Origin: Echinicola jeungdonensis
Lineage (GTDB): Bacteria > Bacteroidota > Bacteroidia > Cytophagales > Cyclobacteriaceae
Direction of reading: 5' to 3'
NCBI RefSeq assembly: GCF_030409905.1
Contig: NZ_JAUFQT010000001.1
Coordinates: 1,696,001 to 1,760,000 of the forward strand
DNA: 64,000 nt
Below are positions 27,120 to 36,064 of the stretch, in pieces. The notes below the pieces were generated by a model. That model was not told the DNA's origin and did no database searches. It saw nothing but the letters and a program-made list of their open reading frames with translations. The position numbers and the translations under genes were made by a program. How positions within the stretch are numbered: the first letter of the stretch is position 1; the number at the start of each line of letters is the position of its first letter.

Positions 27120-29710
27120 ATGATCGGCAACCTAGGACATTTATCCATCATCATCGCCTTTGTGGGCATTTCAGCAGCTATTTTTGCTTATTTCCAGGAA
27201 AACCAGGCTTCTCTGGAGAAGGATAAAAAAAGCTGGCAAATGGTTGCCAGAATTTGTTTTTCCCTTCACAGCTTGGCGGTATTATCCGCCATTGGGATAT
27301 TATTTGCAATCCTTTTTGACCATCATTATGAATATGATTATGCCTGGCAACATGCTGCTAATGACCTTCCTGTGTATTATATCATTTCCTGTTTCTGGGA
27401 AGGCCAGGAAGGTAGTTTTTTGATATGGGCATTTTGGAATGTGCTCATAGGCATTTTCTTGATCCGTTCCTGTAAAAAATGGGAACCGAAGACCATGTTG
27501 GTATTTAGCGCGGTTCAGTTTTTTCTGGTTTCTATGGTATTGGGCATTCATATTTCAGATGGGATCAAAATTGGTAATTCCCCTTTTATGCTTTTAAAAG
27601 ATGTTTCAGATAGTGAAATATTTAAAAGCAACCCAAATTTTATTCCCCAGGATGGAACCGGACTGAATCCCCTTTTACAAAACATTTGGATGGTTATTCA
27701 TCCGCCAGTAATTTTTTTGGGATTTGCTTTATCCAGTGTGCCTTTTTGCCTGGCCATGGCGGCCCTTTGGCAAAAAAGGCCACAGGATTTTATTTACAAA
27801 TCCAGTCCCTGGATCCTGGCCAGCGTAGGGGTTCTGGGAATTGGCATTGTGATGGGAGCTTATTGGGCTTATGAAACCTTAAATTTTGGGGATACTGGAA
27901 TTGGGATCCGGTAGAAAATGCTGTTTTTGTGCCCTGGTTAGCCCTATTGGCCGCCACGCATGGAATGGTCCTTTATAGGAGAAAAGAAAAGGGGCTCCCT
28001 CTAACTTTGGCCCTTTCAATGGCCGGATTTATCCTGGTAGTGTATTCGACATTTTTGACCAGAAGTGGCATTTTGGGAGAGACCTCTGTCCATGCTTTTA
28101 CGGACTTGGGATTATCCGGTCAATTATTATTGTTTCTCATTTCATTTGTCATAGCTGCAGTGGCCATGTTCTTGTATGGACGGAGACAATTGAAGGAAAA
28201 TGAAGCCCAATCCTCCTTTTTATCCCTTGAATTCTGGATGATGTTGGGCATTTGTTTGTTTTGTCTTTCCGCTTTTCAGGTTTTGTTGCCCACTTCCATT
28301 CCGGTTTTCAACGTTTTATTGGAAATGCTGGGAATTGAAAAGAGTCTGGCACCTCCTGCAGACCAGGTGACCTTTTACAGCAAATTTCAAATATGGTTTG
28401 GGGTGGCCTTTTGTTTGGCTTCTGGCTTAGGCCAGATTTTTTATTGGAAAAGAATAGCCAGCAAGAAGATGTTGGAAAATGAATTGGGCCTACCTATTAT
28501 CATCAGTTTGGTATTGACCTCCCTATTTGTTTTTCTGGCCAAAACACAGGATATCAGCTATATTTTTCTGATTGGATCGGCCATCTATCTGATTGCAGTC
28601 AGCCTTCAGATAATGGTTCCATTGGTAAAAAATATTCAAAGAACATCCCTTGGAGGCATATTGGCCCATGTGGGAATGGCTGTTATGCTCTTAGGCTTTG
28701 TCTATTCTGCTGGGCATCAGAAAATCATCAGTAAAAATATGGCCATTAATGCCCCTGAGAGCAATTTACCCGTCCATACGGTAAGGGACAATTTATTACT
28801 CAGTCAAAATGTCCCCAAACAAAATCAAGGATTCGAATTGATTTATAAGGGTGCCCACTACAAGGATAGGGAAACTGGAAAGCTAATCCCCGTCCAGACA
28901 ACTTTGCCTACCTGGAATGATCATGAGAAAATTATTCAAAATGAATTTTCCAGTAATCTGGGTATTCATAAAGGGGATACCATCACTATTGACCCGGAAA
29001 ATATATATTATAATATCAGGGTAAGGGAAACAGGCCGCTCAGGATTTACCCTTTCTCCCAGAATGCAAAACAATCCACAAATGGGATATATAGCTTCCCC
29101 GGATATTCAAAGTTTTTTTACCAAAGACATTTATACCCATGTCACCAATTTTCCTGATCCCGAAAAGGTAAGATGGAACCCAGCAGAAAAACGGAAAATA
29201 AGGGTAGGGGAATCGTTTGAATTGCAGGGGCTCCATTTGACCCTCAATGAGATCAATTTGAATGAAGATCCTCTGGGAATTCCTGAATCCGAGCAGGATT
29301 TTCCCTTAGAGGCTTCCGTCACCATTAGGGATCAGTATGGTGTTTACACTGCCAAGCCTATTTATCATATTGATGATAAACGGTCTGTTCGTTTATTTCC
29401 AGATGAGATCAAAGCAATAGGCACCAAGGTATTTTTAAGTAAAGTCGATCCGGAAAACCAACAATATGAACTAATGGTGATGACATCTCAGAGGGATTGG
29501 ATCACGATAGAATCCATAGAAATGCCATTTATCAGTTTGGTCTGGATAGGAGCCCTTTTGATGACCATTGGAATTGGGGTATCCTTTTTTTTCCGCTTAG
29601 TGGAGACCAGAGAAAGCCAAATGGAGGAGGATTTTCTTTGGGAAGCTTCCTGGAACGGGCAGTCTTCTTCAAGAATTCAGGTCAAGCCAGAAACATCATT
29701 TAACACTTAA
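27120..29710 (+). pseudogene. ccmF: ccmF, split by a 1-nt deletion in a G-run
   Basis: Cytochrome c haem-lyase component (CcmF/NrfE family), normally one membrane protein of about 860 residues. The first part (27120-27914) holds ISCFWEGQEGSFLIWAFWN and IHPPVIFLGFA and runs into a stop just after NFG. The second frame carries GYWNWDPVENAVFVPWL, the conserved WWD-type motif, and then the rest to 29710 with further membrane segments and a large periplasmic domain. Adding one G to the GGGG run at 27888-27891 restores a continuous protein. A sequencing error, a phase-variable tract or a true null allele are all possible. Its place just before the pentahaem cytochrome gene fits a role in maturing it. 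Confidence 0.88.
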
Positions 29711-29723
29711 AATTTAAGTTCAG

Positions 29724-30428
29724 ATGAAAATCAGCAGGAAAAGAAAAAGACAATGGATAGGTTTTGGGGTGGGGCTTTTGGTAACCACTGTTACCTATAT
29801 TTTATTGAGTGTTCCTTCCAATGAGGACATGCTTTCTCTTGGGGAAATGAATACGGGCCATGAGGAGCTGAGCTGTGAATCCTGTCATACTCCTGCCCGG
29901 GGAAATGTATTCCAGCAAGCTCAGGCCAACTTGATGGTAGCAGTTGGACTTAGAAAAACAGAAGTGGATTTTGGTTCAAAAAATGTTGATAGGGAAAAAT
30001 GCCTCGAATGTCATGACCGTGAAAATGACCGCCATCCACTTCATCGATTTGAGGAACCGCGGTTTTCTGAAGCCAGGAAAAATCTGGGGGTCACTGAATG
30101 TGAATCCTGTCATGAAGAGCATAACGGGGTCAGGATGACCCGTGTGGATATTGGTTATTGCGTCAATTGCCATGAGGATACCGAAATGAAAAACGACCCC
30201 TTGGATATCAGTCATAAGGATTTGATAGAAAGGGAAATGTGGAATACCTGTTTGCAATGCCATGACTTCCACGGCAACCATATCTATCATGCTCCTGAAT
30301 CTATGAAAGATACCATTCCTGTATTGACGGTAAGAGAATATTTGGATGGAGGCCCCTCTCCTTATTCGGAAATAAAGAAATTTTTCCCTTTATCAGAAGA
30401 GGAATGGAAAGAAAAATATGGGGAATAA
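29724..30428 (+). CDS. Membrane-anchored pentahaem c-type cytochrome
   Basis: A 234-residue protein with an N-terminal membrane anchor (about 11-30) and five CxxCH haem sites at 51-55, 93-97, 126-130, 146-150 and 176-180. It is of the cytochrome c3/NapC-NrfH broad class, but spacing does not match NapC or NrfH closely. It is probably a quinol-linked or periplasmic electron shuttle. It is the last gene of the operon, 13 bp after ccmF, which supplies its haem-attachment machinery. The terminal reductase it would feed is not in the window. Confidence 0.85.
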   Translation: MKISRKRKRQWIGFGVGLLVTTVTYILLSVPSNEDMLSLGEMNTGHEELSCESCHTPARGNVFQQAQANLMVAVGLRKTEVDFGSKNVDREKCLECHDRENDRHPLHRFEEPRFSEARKNLGVTECESCHEEHNGVRMTRVDIGYCVNCHEDTEMKNDPLDISHKDLIEREMWNTCLQCHDFHGNHIYHAPESMKDTIPVLTVREYLDGGPSPYSEIKKFFPLSEEEWKEKYGE

Positions 30429-30473
30429 TTAATTTCTGGGTTGATTATGGACAAGTCAATTTTAAATTGTAAT

Positions 30474-30507
30474 GGTCCGAGGTGTTAAGACAATCTGCAC
30501 CTGGACC
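30474..30507. other. Imperfect stem-loop downstream of the cytochrome gene
   Basis: GGTCC then AGGTG (30474-30484, one bulged base) pairs with CACCTGGACC (30498-30507). There is no T-run after it, so it is at most a pause or 3'-end protecting structure. Confidence 0.35.
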
Positions 30508-30554
30508 AGATGAATATTCGATTAGTGCCTGGACAGAAGGTTTTAACTACTAAA

Positions 30555-30591
30555 AAATGCTGGTCCTGATTTCAAATCAGGACCAGCATTT
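30555..30591. terminator. Perfect 18-bp palindrome, bidirectional terminator
   Basis: AAATGCTGGTCCTGATTT (30555-30572), central C, and its exact reverse complement (30574-30591). It lies between convergent genes (cytochrome, plus; small unknown, minus). A T-run follows on the minus strand (complement of 30551-30557) and a shorter one on the plus strand. Its centre GATTTCAAATC matches the REP-like core at 9711. Confidence 0.7.
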
Positions 30592-30612
30592 GTATTCGAA
30601 TTTTTGAATTAA

Positions 30613-30945
30613 TTACAGCAGGCTCCAACCCAGTGCCCGGTTAACCGTGTCCCGGACAGCATCAAGAGCTGAATTGATGGCATCTTCAACGGCTAATATA
30701 CCCAGTCCTTCTATAGTAAGGAGGACAATCCTTACACTGCTTTTTTGGATTTCAAAATAATGCTTGGCCTGGGCTTCATTGATTTTTCCTTCCAGTTTTA
30801 ATTTTCCAATCAACTTCAAGTTTTCTGCTAAAACTTTGAGCTCTTGTTCGGCAAAAGGTTCTGCTTCTTTCCAATGCTTTTTGAGCACACCTTTTGCCCC
30901 TTTTATCATATTTTTCAACAATTCTTCAGTATCGATTTCTGCCAT
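30613..30945 (-). CDS. Small helical protein of unknown function
   Basis: A 110-residue soluble, strongly helical protein with no signal peptide. The C-terminal segment KSSVRIVLLTIEGLGILAVEDAINSALDAV is amphipathic to hydrophobic and could contact a membrane. I recognise no family. It lies 23 bp downstream of a lipoprotein gene on the same strand, so the pair is probably one transcript. Clear ATG and compact length make it a real gene. Confidence 0.65.
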   Translation of the reverse strand: MAEIDTEELLKNMIKGAKGVLKKHWKEAEPFAEQELKVLAENLKLIGKLKLEGKINEAQAKHYFEIQKSSVRIVLLTIEGLGILAVEDAINSALDAVRDTVNRALGWSLL

Positions 30946-30968
30946 AACTTTTCTGGTTTAAAAGTGAT

Positions 30969-31430
30969 TTATTTTGTTTTTTCTCCCCTTTTTAGGGCCA
31001 TTTGGAATTTGATAATGGCTGTAAAGGCCGAATTAAAGGATTGCTGCAAAGGCCTTACTTGTTCAATGGTAGCAAAGCCCATCTTGTGCAATTCCTCCAA
31101 ACTCTCCACCATGTTGCTCAGTTCTTCAATTTGTTCCCTGACAATGCGGTTTTTATCCACTGCATCAGCCCGGACTTTCAAGGTATTGAGGTCCACTTTT
31201 ACCTCATCATAAAAGTTAGTAAAATGCTCATAGTCGGCATGATTGGTACCAACTACCCTTTCCAACTTTACAAAAAAGGTGGTTACCTTTTCTTCCAGTT
31301 CCGTGACTTTTTCATCTGTAATTGGATCATATTCACTGATCAAACGAACAGGGCCACAGCTCTGGGCCACAAATAATAGAATCGCAAAGAGGGGAAACCA
31401 ATTACGGTAATTTTGTAGGTTATTGTTCAT
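30969..31430 (-). CDS. Putative lipoprotein with coiled-coil character
   Basis: A 153-residue protein with a hydrophobic N-terminal signal (about 12-23) ending VAQSC, a weak lipobox. The mature part is charged and helical, rich in Glu, Lys and heptad-like leucines, for instance TELEEKVTTFFVKLERV and EQIEELSNMVESLEEL. No family recognised. It is the first gene of a two-gene unit with the helical protein downstream, and its upstream region contains REP-like repeats. Confidence 0.6.
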   Translation of the reverse strand: MNNNLQNYRNWFPLFAILLFVAQSCGPVRLISEYDPITDEKVTELEEKVTTFFVKLERVVGTNHADYEHFTNFYDEVKVDLNTLKVRADAVDKNRIVREQIEELSNMVESLEELHKMGFATIEQVRPLQQSFNSAFTAIIKFQMALKRGEKTK

Positions 31431-31607
31431 AAAAATATTGGGTTTAAAAATGGTATTTTATTTTTAAAAGAGATTTGGATAACTTTCCAATAAGCATTGA
31501 TTATCACTGTTTTAATTTAATGAAAAAACAGGGATTTAAGAAGGTCTGACATGTGGAGGTTTTCTATTTTATTAGGCTAATCCAAATGGTTTTTTTGGGT
31601 CTTATTC

Positions 31608-31734
31608 CTTCGCGGTCTTCCCCCTTCAATTTCGCCCCTTCGGCTCCGCTTAGGGAACGCAGGGGCACAGGTCCTTGAGCGGAGTCGAAAAGACCGTGAA
31701 GAAGGACTGGTGGCTGAGCGGAGTTGAAGCCACC
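31608..31734. repeat. REP-like repeat block with GAGCGGAGTYGAA motifs
   Basis: Three copies of the motif TGAGCGGAGT(C/T)GAA: one inverted and slightly changed (31639-31652) and two direct (31676-31689, 31715-31728). CGGTCTT and AAGACCG arms flank the first two, and the last sits in a perfect hairpin, GGTGGCT (31709-31715) with AGCCACC (31728-31734). This intergenic unit style is widespread in Bacteroidota genomes. The whole 31431-31743 gap has no gene. Confidence 0.65.
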
Positions 31735-31743
31735 CGGCCCATT

Positions 31744-33237
31744 TCACTTTATTTTCTTTACCTCTGATTGCTTGAGGTCTATCAAAAAACCATTGACTAC
31801 TGCAAAACATAATTCCCCATCCTTTTCCAGAAAAAAATGGGCTGGACCATCTTTGGTGGGAAATTGGGGAAAGTTTTCATTTTCCTTTAAGATCCTTAGA
31901 GGAAGGGAATGGTTTTGGTTTTCTGAAATATTTTTTACCCTGACCGCCAAATAGCCGTCTTTCAATAGTTCCAGGGCAGTTACTTGGGAGATTTCCCGGG
32001 TGCTATTAAATATTTTATTGTGAATTTTTCCAGAGACCCATTTCATTCCTGATGCATCCATTTCTTTGTAGCCATAAAAAACCGATAAATCTCCTATGTC
32101 TTCAAGGGTTCCAGAAAATAAAAAATCATCGCCAAAGCTGATTTCTTCCCTTTTTATGCCCAAATCCACTTGGTAACCATGACCTTCTCGATGAACGGTC
32201 AAATTTTTTATCAGGAGATCCAACAATTGCTCTTCATTATCCGGAATCCGGAAATAGTTTTCTACGGCATAATTTTTATAGGTCCCTTGGGCAATTTCAT
32301 ACAGGGCATTGAGCAGGATCATAAAGTTTAGTTGTCGGACATGCTGTTTTTCCGGGTCATTGGGATAGGCTCCGGATTCTATCAGGATGGTACTTGTTCC
32401 CCATTTTTGAAAATTATCCCCAAAAGCCCGGGGTTCGAAGGTATCATCATATTTGCCCAAATGATCGGGCAAAGTTTCCTGCATCAACCTTTTGATCCCT
32501 ACAATTACTTTCATGGCATTAGCCCTGATTTCATTTACACCCTTTTCTGCATTAAAAGCTGGTGCCAAAACAGAAATGGTGGCAGGGTTGGCCGTTCCCT
32601 TGACATTATAGTAGTTGCTTTGGTCATGTAAATTAAATCCAAAATCAGGCTCTAATTCATCCCTGGCCTTTTTTAAGATCATGGCTTCAGGGCTGGCCAA
32701 ACGTAAGGCATCCCGGTTCAGATCAATACCCAAAATATTTCTTCGCTGAAATACCGCAGCTCCATCTGGGTTTAGCATAGGAATAAAGTGCAACTGCAGA
32801 TTTTCCTTTAGACTCTTGCGGATAACCAAAAACTCATCCCCGCTGCCTTCCAGAAAATTAAATAAATCGAAAAGGGCCATGGTGGCTGTGCTTTCATCCC
32901 CATGCATTTGGGACCATAGTAAAACTTTGGTAGGTCCTTCTCCATAGGACAGCTGGTAAATCGAACGGTTACCTACTGATTTGCCCAATTCCTCCATTTT
33001 AAAAACTTCTTTTCTTTTTTGGATTAATTTTTTGACCAGGGAAGGTTTAATTCGTCGTTTGGTAATGTCAGGCTCTTGATATTTTTCATAGGCATCTATT
33101 AAAAATTCAGGTTCCAGCCCTTTAAAAGAGGGAGAGGGACTTGAACAGGCGAAATTGATTAAGCTTGAAATAATCAAAGCCACAATACCCCAAAACCTAC
33201 AGACTTTTAATTTTAACAACATGAAGGGACCTGTCAT
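31744..33237 (-). CDS. M14-family zinc carboxypeptidase, exported
   Basis: A 497-residue metallopeptidase with an N-terminal signal and a possible lipobox at NFAC (C31). The zinc ligands H112 and E115 lie in SQMHGDESTATM, followed by PMLNPDGA, GIDLNRDA, and the third histidine in FGFNLHDQSNYY; a catalytic glutamate is in STILIESGAYP. The domain after residue 340 is unfamiliar and beta-rich. The substrate is not known. Divergent orientation to a dipeptide epimerase and a PLP enzyme gene suggests a role in releasing murein-type or dietary peptides. Confidence 0.85.
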   Translation of the reverse strand: MTGPFMLLKLKVCRFWGIVALIISSLINFACSSPSPSFKGLEPEFLIDAYEKYQEPDITKRRIKPSLVKKLIQKRKEVFKMEELGKSVGNRSIYQLSYGEGPTKVLLWSQMHGDESTATMALFDLFNFLEGSGDEFLVIRKSLKENLQLHFIPMLNPDGAAVFQRRNILGIDLNRDALRLASPEAMILKKARDELEPDFGFNLHDQSNYYNVKGTANPATISVLAPAFNAEKGVNEIRANAMKVIVGIKRLMQETLPDHLGKYDDTFEPRAFGDNFQKWGTSTILIESGAYPNDPEKQHVRQLNFMILLNALYEIAQGTYKNYAVENYFRIPDNEEQLLDLLIKNLTVHREGHGYQVDLGIKREEISFGDDFLFSGTLEDIGDLSVFYGYKEMDASGMKWVSGKIHNKIFNSTREISQVTALELLKDGYLAVRVKNISENQNHSLPLRILKENENFPQFPTKDGPAHFFLEKDGELCFAVVNGFLIDLKQSEVKKIK

Positions 33238-33325
33238 TCTTTTAAAATTTCATTTTTTATTATCAATCAAATTACTAAACTTCCGTATTAATAGAAGGGT
33301 TTTTCATTATTAACGGAATACTTTT

Positions 33326-34339
33326 ATGAAACTACAGGTCCTTGTAAAAGAACTTTTTCTCAAACACACCTTTACCATCTCTTTTTTGAGCCGGGATGCT
33401 CAGGATACCCTGATTGTTTCCTTAGATGATGGGAATTATTTTGGATTGGGAGAGGCTACAACCAATCCCTATTATGGGGCAACTCTGGATAATATGAAAG
33501 CCTGTCTGGAAAAGGCAAAACCTATCGTTGAAGAAATGAAATGGAAAAACCCGGAGGAACTTTGGGACAAGACCAGGGAAATTTTTGTAGACAATCCATT
33601 TGCCCATTGTGCCTTGGATATGGCCGCCTGGGATTGGTATGCCAAAAGTAAAAGCAAAAAACTTTACGAGTTATTGGAGCTGGATCCCCGCAAAATCCCC
33701 ACTACCAATTTTACTATAGGCATAGATACCATTCCAAAAATGATTCAAAAAATGCAGGAATTCCAATGGCCTCTTTATAAGATTAAGTTGGGCACCGACC
33801 ATGATCTGGAAATTGTAAAGGAATTGAGGAAACATACAGGTGCTGCATTTCGGATAGATGCCAATTGTGCTTGGACCGCAGAGCAAGCAATTGCTTATTC
33901 TGATGAATTAAAAAAGTTAAATGTTGAATTTATGGAACAGCCCCTGGCGAGTGAGGATTGGGAAGGCATGAAGGAAGTTTTTCAACATAGCAAGCTTCCG
34001 GTAATTGCAGATGAAAGCTGTATAACAGAAGTGGATGTGGAAAAATGCCATGGTCACTTTCATGGTATAAATGTTAAATTAGTAAAATGTGGGGGCATTA
34101 GTCCTGCTTTAAGAATGCTTTATAAGGCTAAAAAGTTGGGTATGAAAACCATGATAGGCTGTATGACAGAATCCTCAGTGGGGGTTTCAGCCATTGCCCA
34201 TTTGGCTCCTCTGTTAGATTATGTGGATATGGATGGTGCCATGCTCTTGGAAAATGACATTGCCAAAGGGGTTATTATCCGGCCAGATCAGGTGATTTTT
34301 CCTGAAGGATCTGGAATTGGAGCTGAATTGTTGGAATAA
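33326..34339 (+). CDS. L-Ala-D/L-Glu (dipeptide) epimerase
   Basis: A 337-residue enolase-superfamily enzyme of the dipeptide epimerase group. The first catalytic lysine is in YKIKLG (K152/K154), metal ligands are in FRIDANCAW, MEQPLA and VIADES, and the second catalytic lysine in VKLVKCGG. A closing DMDGAMLL motif matches the family. It epimerises the Ala-Glu dipeptide of murein for recycling. The next gene begins 16 bp downstream and is a PLP enzyme, and the divergent gene is an M14 peptidase. Confidence 0.88.
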   Translation: MKLQVLVKELFLKHTFTISFLSRDAQDTLIVSLDDGNYFGLGEATTNPYYGATLDNMKACLEKAKPIVEEMKWKNPEELWDKTREIFVDNPFAHCALDMAAWDWYAKSKSKKLYELLELDPRKIPTTNFTIGIDTIPKMIQKMQEFQWPLYKIKLGTDHDLEIVKELRKHTGAAFRIDANCAWTAEQAIAYSDELKKLNVEFMEQPLASEDWEGMKEVFQHSKLPVIADESCITEVDVEKCHGHFHGINVKLVKCGGISPALRMLYKAKKLGMKTMIGCMTESSVGVSAIAHLAPLLDYVDMDGAMLLENDIAKGVIIRPDQVIFPEGSGIGAELLE

Positions 34340-34355
34340 AAAATCACTTTGGTTA

Positions 34356-35411
34356 ATGAAAGAACATCCTATTGCTCATCATATCGACCGTGTTATTAAA
34401 ATATTGGGACAGGAGTTCCTTTATTTTAGTGGAACTGCTTATTTGGGAATTGGAACGGTTCGGGAATTTGAGGATTTGGTCCTTGAAGGAATAAAAAAAT
34501 ATGGTCCCAATTATGGGGCCAGTAGGTCAGGAAATATCCGGTTAGAGGTTTTTGATCAAATGGAGCATTATTTTGCTCATGGAGCTGGGGCTGAGGATGC
34601 AGCTTTGTTAAGCAGTGGGTTTTTGGCCGGGCAAATCACAATAAGGGAATTGGCCAAATTAACCCATGAATTGTGGGCTGCCCCTGATGCCCATCCTGCC
34701 ATTATTCCGGAAGGGCAATATTTCCATGGTGATCAAAACATGGAGAAATTTGCCAGGGAATGCATTCAAAAAAGTCATCAAAAGAAAGGTAATTCTATTG
34801 GGATTCTGGTCAATGCTATAGATACCCTGTTTCCTGCTGTCCATGATTTTGAATGGACGAGAGATTTATCACCGGCAAACGAATATTTTCTTTTGGTGGA
34901 TGATAGCCATGCTTTTGGATTGCTGGGGCATGAAATTTTTGGAACCTATCAGCAATGGAAAAATCTCCCGGCAAAATTGATAGTTTCTGGTTCCCTGGGG
35001 AAGGCACTTGGAATTCCTGCAGGGGTTATTATAGGCGAAAAAAGTTTTATTCAATCAATAAAAACCAACCCCTGGTTTATCGGTGCTTCCCCACCTGCCC
35101 CTGGTTTTTGTGATGCATTTTTAAAGTCAAAGCGGATTTATCTAAAGCAGCAGAGGATTTTGCTAGAGAAAATGGATTATTTTTTTGATCAGATTAAAGG
35201 TATCCATGGAATTAAATATGTAAATAACTTTCCTGTTGTCAGGCTGGGAAAAAATGGTTGGGCGGATAAGCTTTGGGAAAGAGGCCTCATCATTTCCTCC
35301 TTTTCCTACCCCAGCCCTAGTGATCCTCCTATGGAAAGGGCTGTTTTGTCCGCTTTTCACCAGAAAAGTGATTTAGAGTTTTTGGCTAAAACAATTCAAA
35401 AACTAAGCTGA
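34356..35411 (+). CDS. PLP-dependent alpha-oxoamine synthase-like enzyme
   Basis: A 351-residue fold-type I PLP enzyme of the KBL/AONS (aminoacetone or 8-amino-7-oxononanoate synthase) group. GTAYLGIG and GPNYGASRSGN near the start, DDSHAFG for the pyridoxal ring, and the Schiff-base lysine in SGSLGKALG are seen. ATG at 34356 is preferred; TTG at 34317 would overlap the epimerase end. It is somewhat shorter than the usual 385-400 residues. The acyl and amino-acid substrates are unclear, and no biotin gene is near. Confidence 0.8.
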   Translation: MKEHPIAHHIDRVIKILGQEFLYFSGTAYLGIGTVREFEDLVLEGIKKYGPNYGASRSGNIRLEVFDQMEHYFAHGAGAEDAALLSSGFLAGQITIRELAKLTHELWAAPDAHPAIIPEGQYFHGDQNMEKFARECIQKSHQKKGNSIGILVNAIDTLFPAVHDFEWTRDLSPANEYFLLVDDSHAFGLLGHEIFGTYQQWKNLPAKLIVSGSLGKALGIPAGVIIGEKSFIQSIKTNPWFIGASPPAPGFCDAFLKSKRIYLKQQRILLEKMDYFFDQIKGIHGIKYVNNFPVVRLGKNGWADKLWERGLIISSFSYPSPSDPPMERAVLSAFHQKSDLEFLAKTIQKLS

Positions 35412-35437
35412 AAGTTGACCCAAAAATTTTCAATCCT

Positions 35438-35977
35438 TTAATTCTTTAAAACACCCATTTTGGTAACAAAATCCCAAATGGTGATTCCCATGCTTACAGC
35501 AATGTTCAGGGAATGTTTAGTACCCAACTGTGGGATTTCCAAAACATGATCACTGGCTTTGATGACCTTTTCCTCAACGCCAAAAACCTCATTGCCAAAA
35601 ACCAGGGCATATTTTCCATCCTTTTCAGGTCTAAAATCATTCAGTTTGATGCTTTTGTCCACCTGCTCCAAAGAACATATGACAAACCCTTCCTTTTTTA
35701 AATTTTCAATGGCTTCAGTTGTGTCTTTTACATATTCCCAGTCCACCGAATCGGTGGCTCCTAAGGCAGTTTTTTGGATGTCCCTGTGAGGGGGCTTTCC
35801 GGTAATTCCACAGAGATAAATTTTTTGCACCAAAAAAGCATCGGATGTCCGGAAGGCGGATCCCACGTTGTTGAGGCTGCGTATATTGTCCAGGATGATA
35901 ACCAAGGGGATTTTTGGCTTTTCTTTGAACTCATCAACGGATAAGCGGTTGAGCTCATCCATGCTTAATTTTTTCAT
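35438..35977 (-). CDS. SpoU/TrmH-type RNA 2'-O-methyltransferase
   Basis: A 179-residue SPOUT methyltransferase comprising the catalytic domain only. The three SpoU motifs are clear: NVGSAFRTSDAF, ALVFGNEVFGV and IPQLGTKHSLNIAVS. It lacks the N-terminal RNA-binding domain of RlmB and is longer at the N-terminus than TrmL. It probably methylates a tRNA or rRNA ribose. It is convergent with the PLP gene and divergent from mutS. Confidence 0.88.
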   Translation of the reverse strand: MKKLSMDELNRLSVDEFKEKPKIPLVIILDNIRSLNNVGSAFRTSDAFLVQKIYLCGITGKPPHRDIQKTALGATDSVDWEYVKDTTEAIENLKKEGFVICSLEQVDKSIKLNDFRPEKDGKYALVFGNEVFGVEEKVIKASDHVLEIPQLGTKHSLNIAVSMGITIWDFVTKMGVLKN

Positions 35978-36064
35978 TCGGTTTTTGTTTACCTTTTTGA
36001 ATCGATTAATTTCAGGCCTGAATAATTTCCAAAATTAACATAAAGATTTTAATCCGATAAAAAG

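Noticed and set aside
31608..31734. CRISPR array
   Set aside because: Repeats are inverted and direct, with no regular spacers and no cas genes.
34317..34355. TTG start for the PLP enzyme
   Set aside because: Extension overlaps the epimerase end and adds residues outside the family; ATG 34356 fits better.
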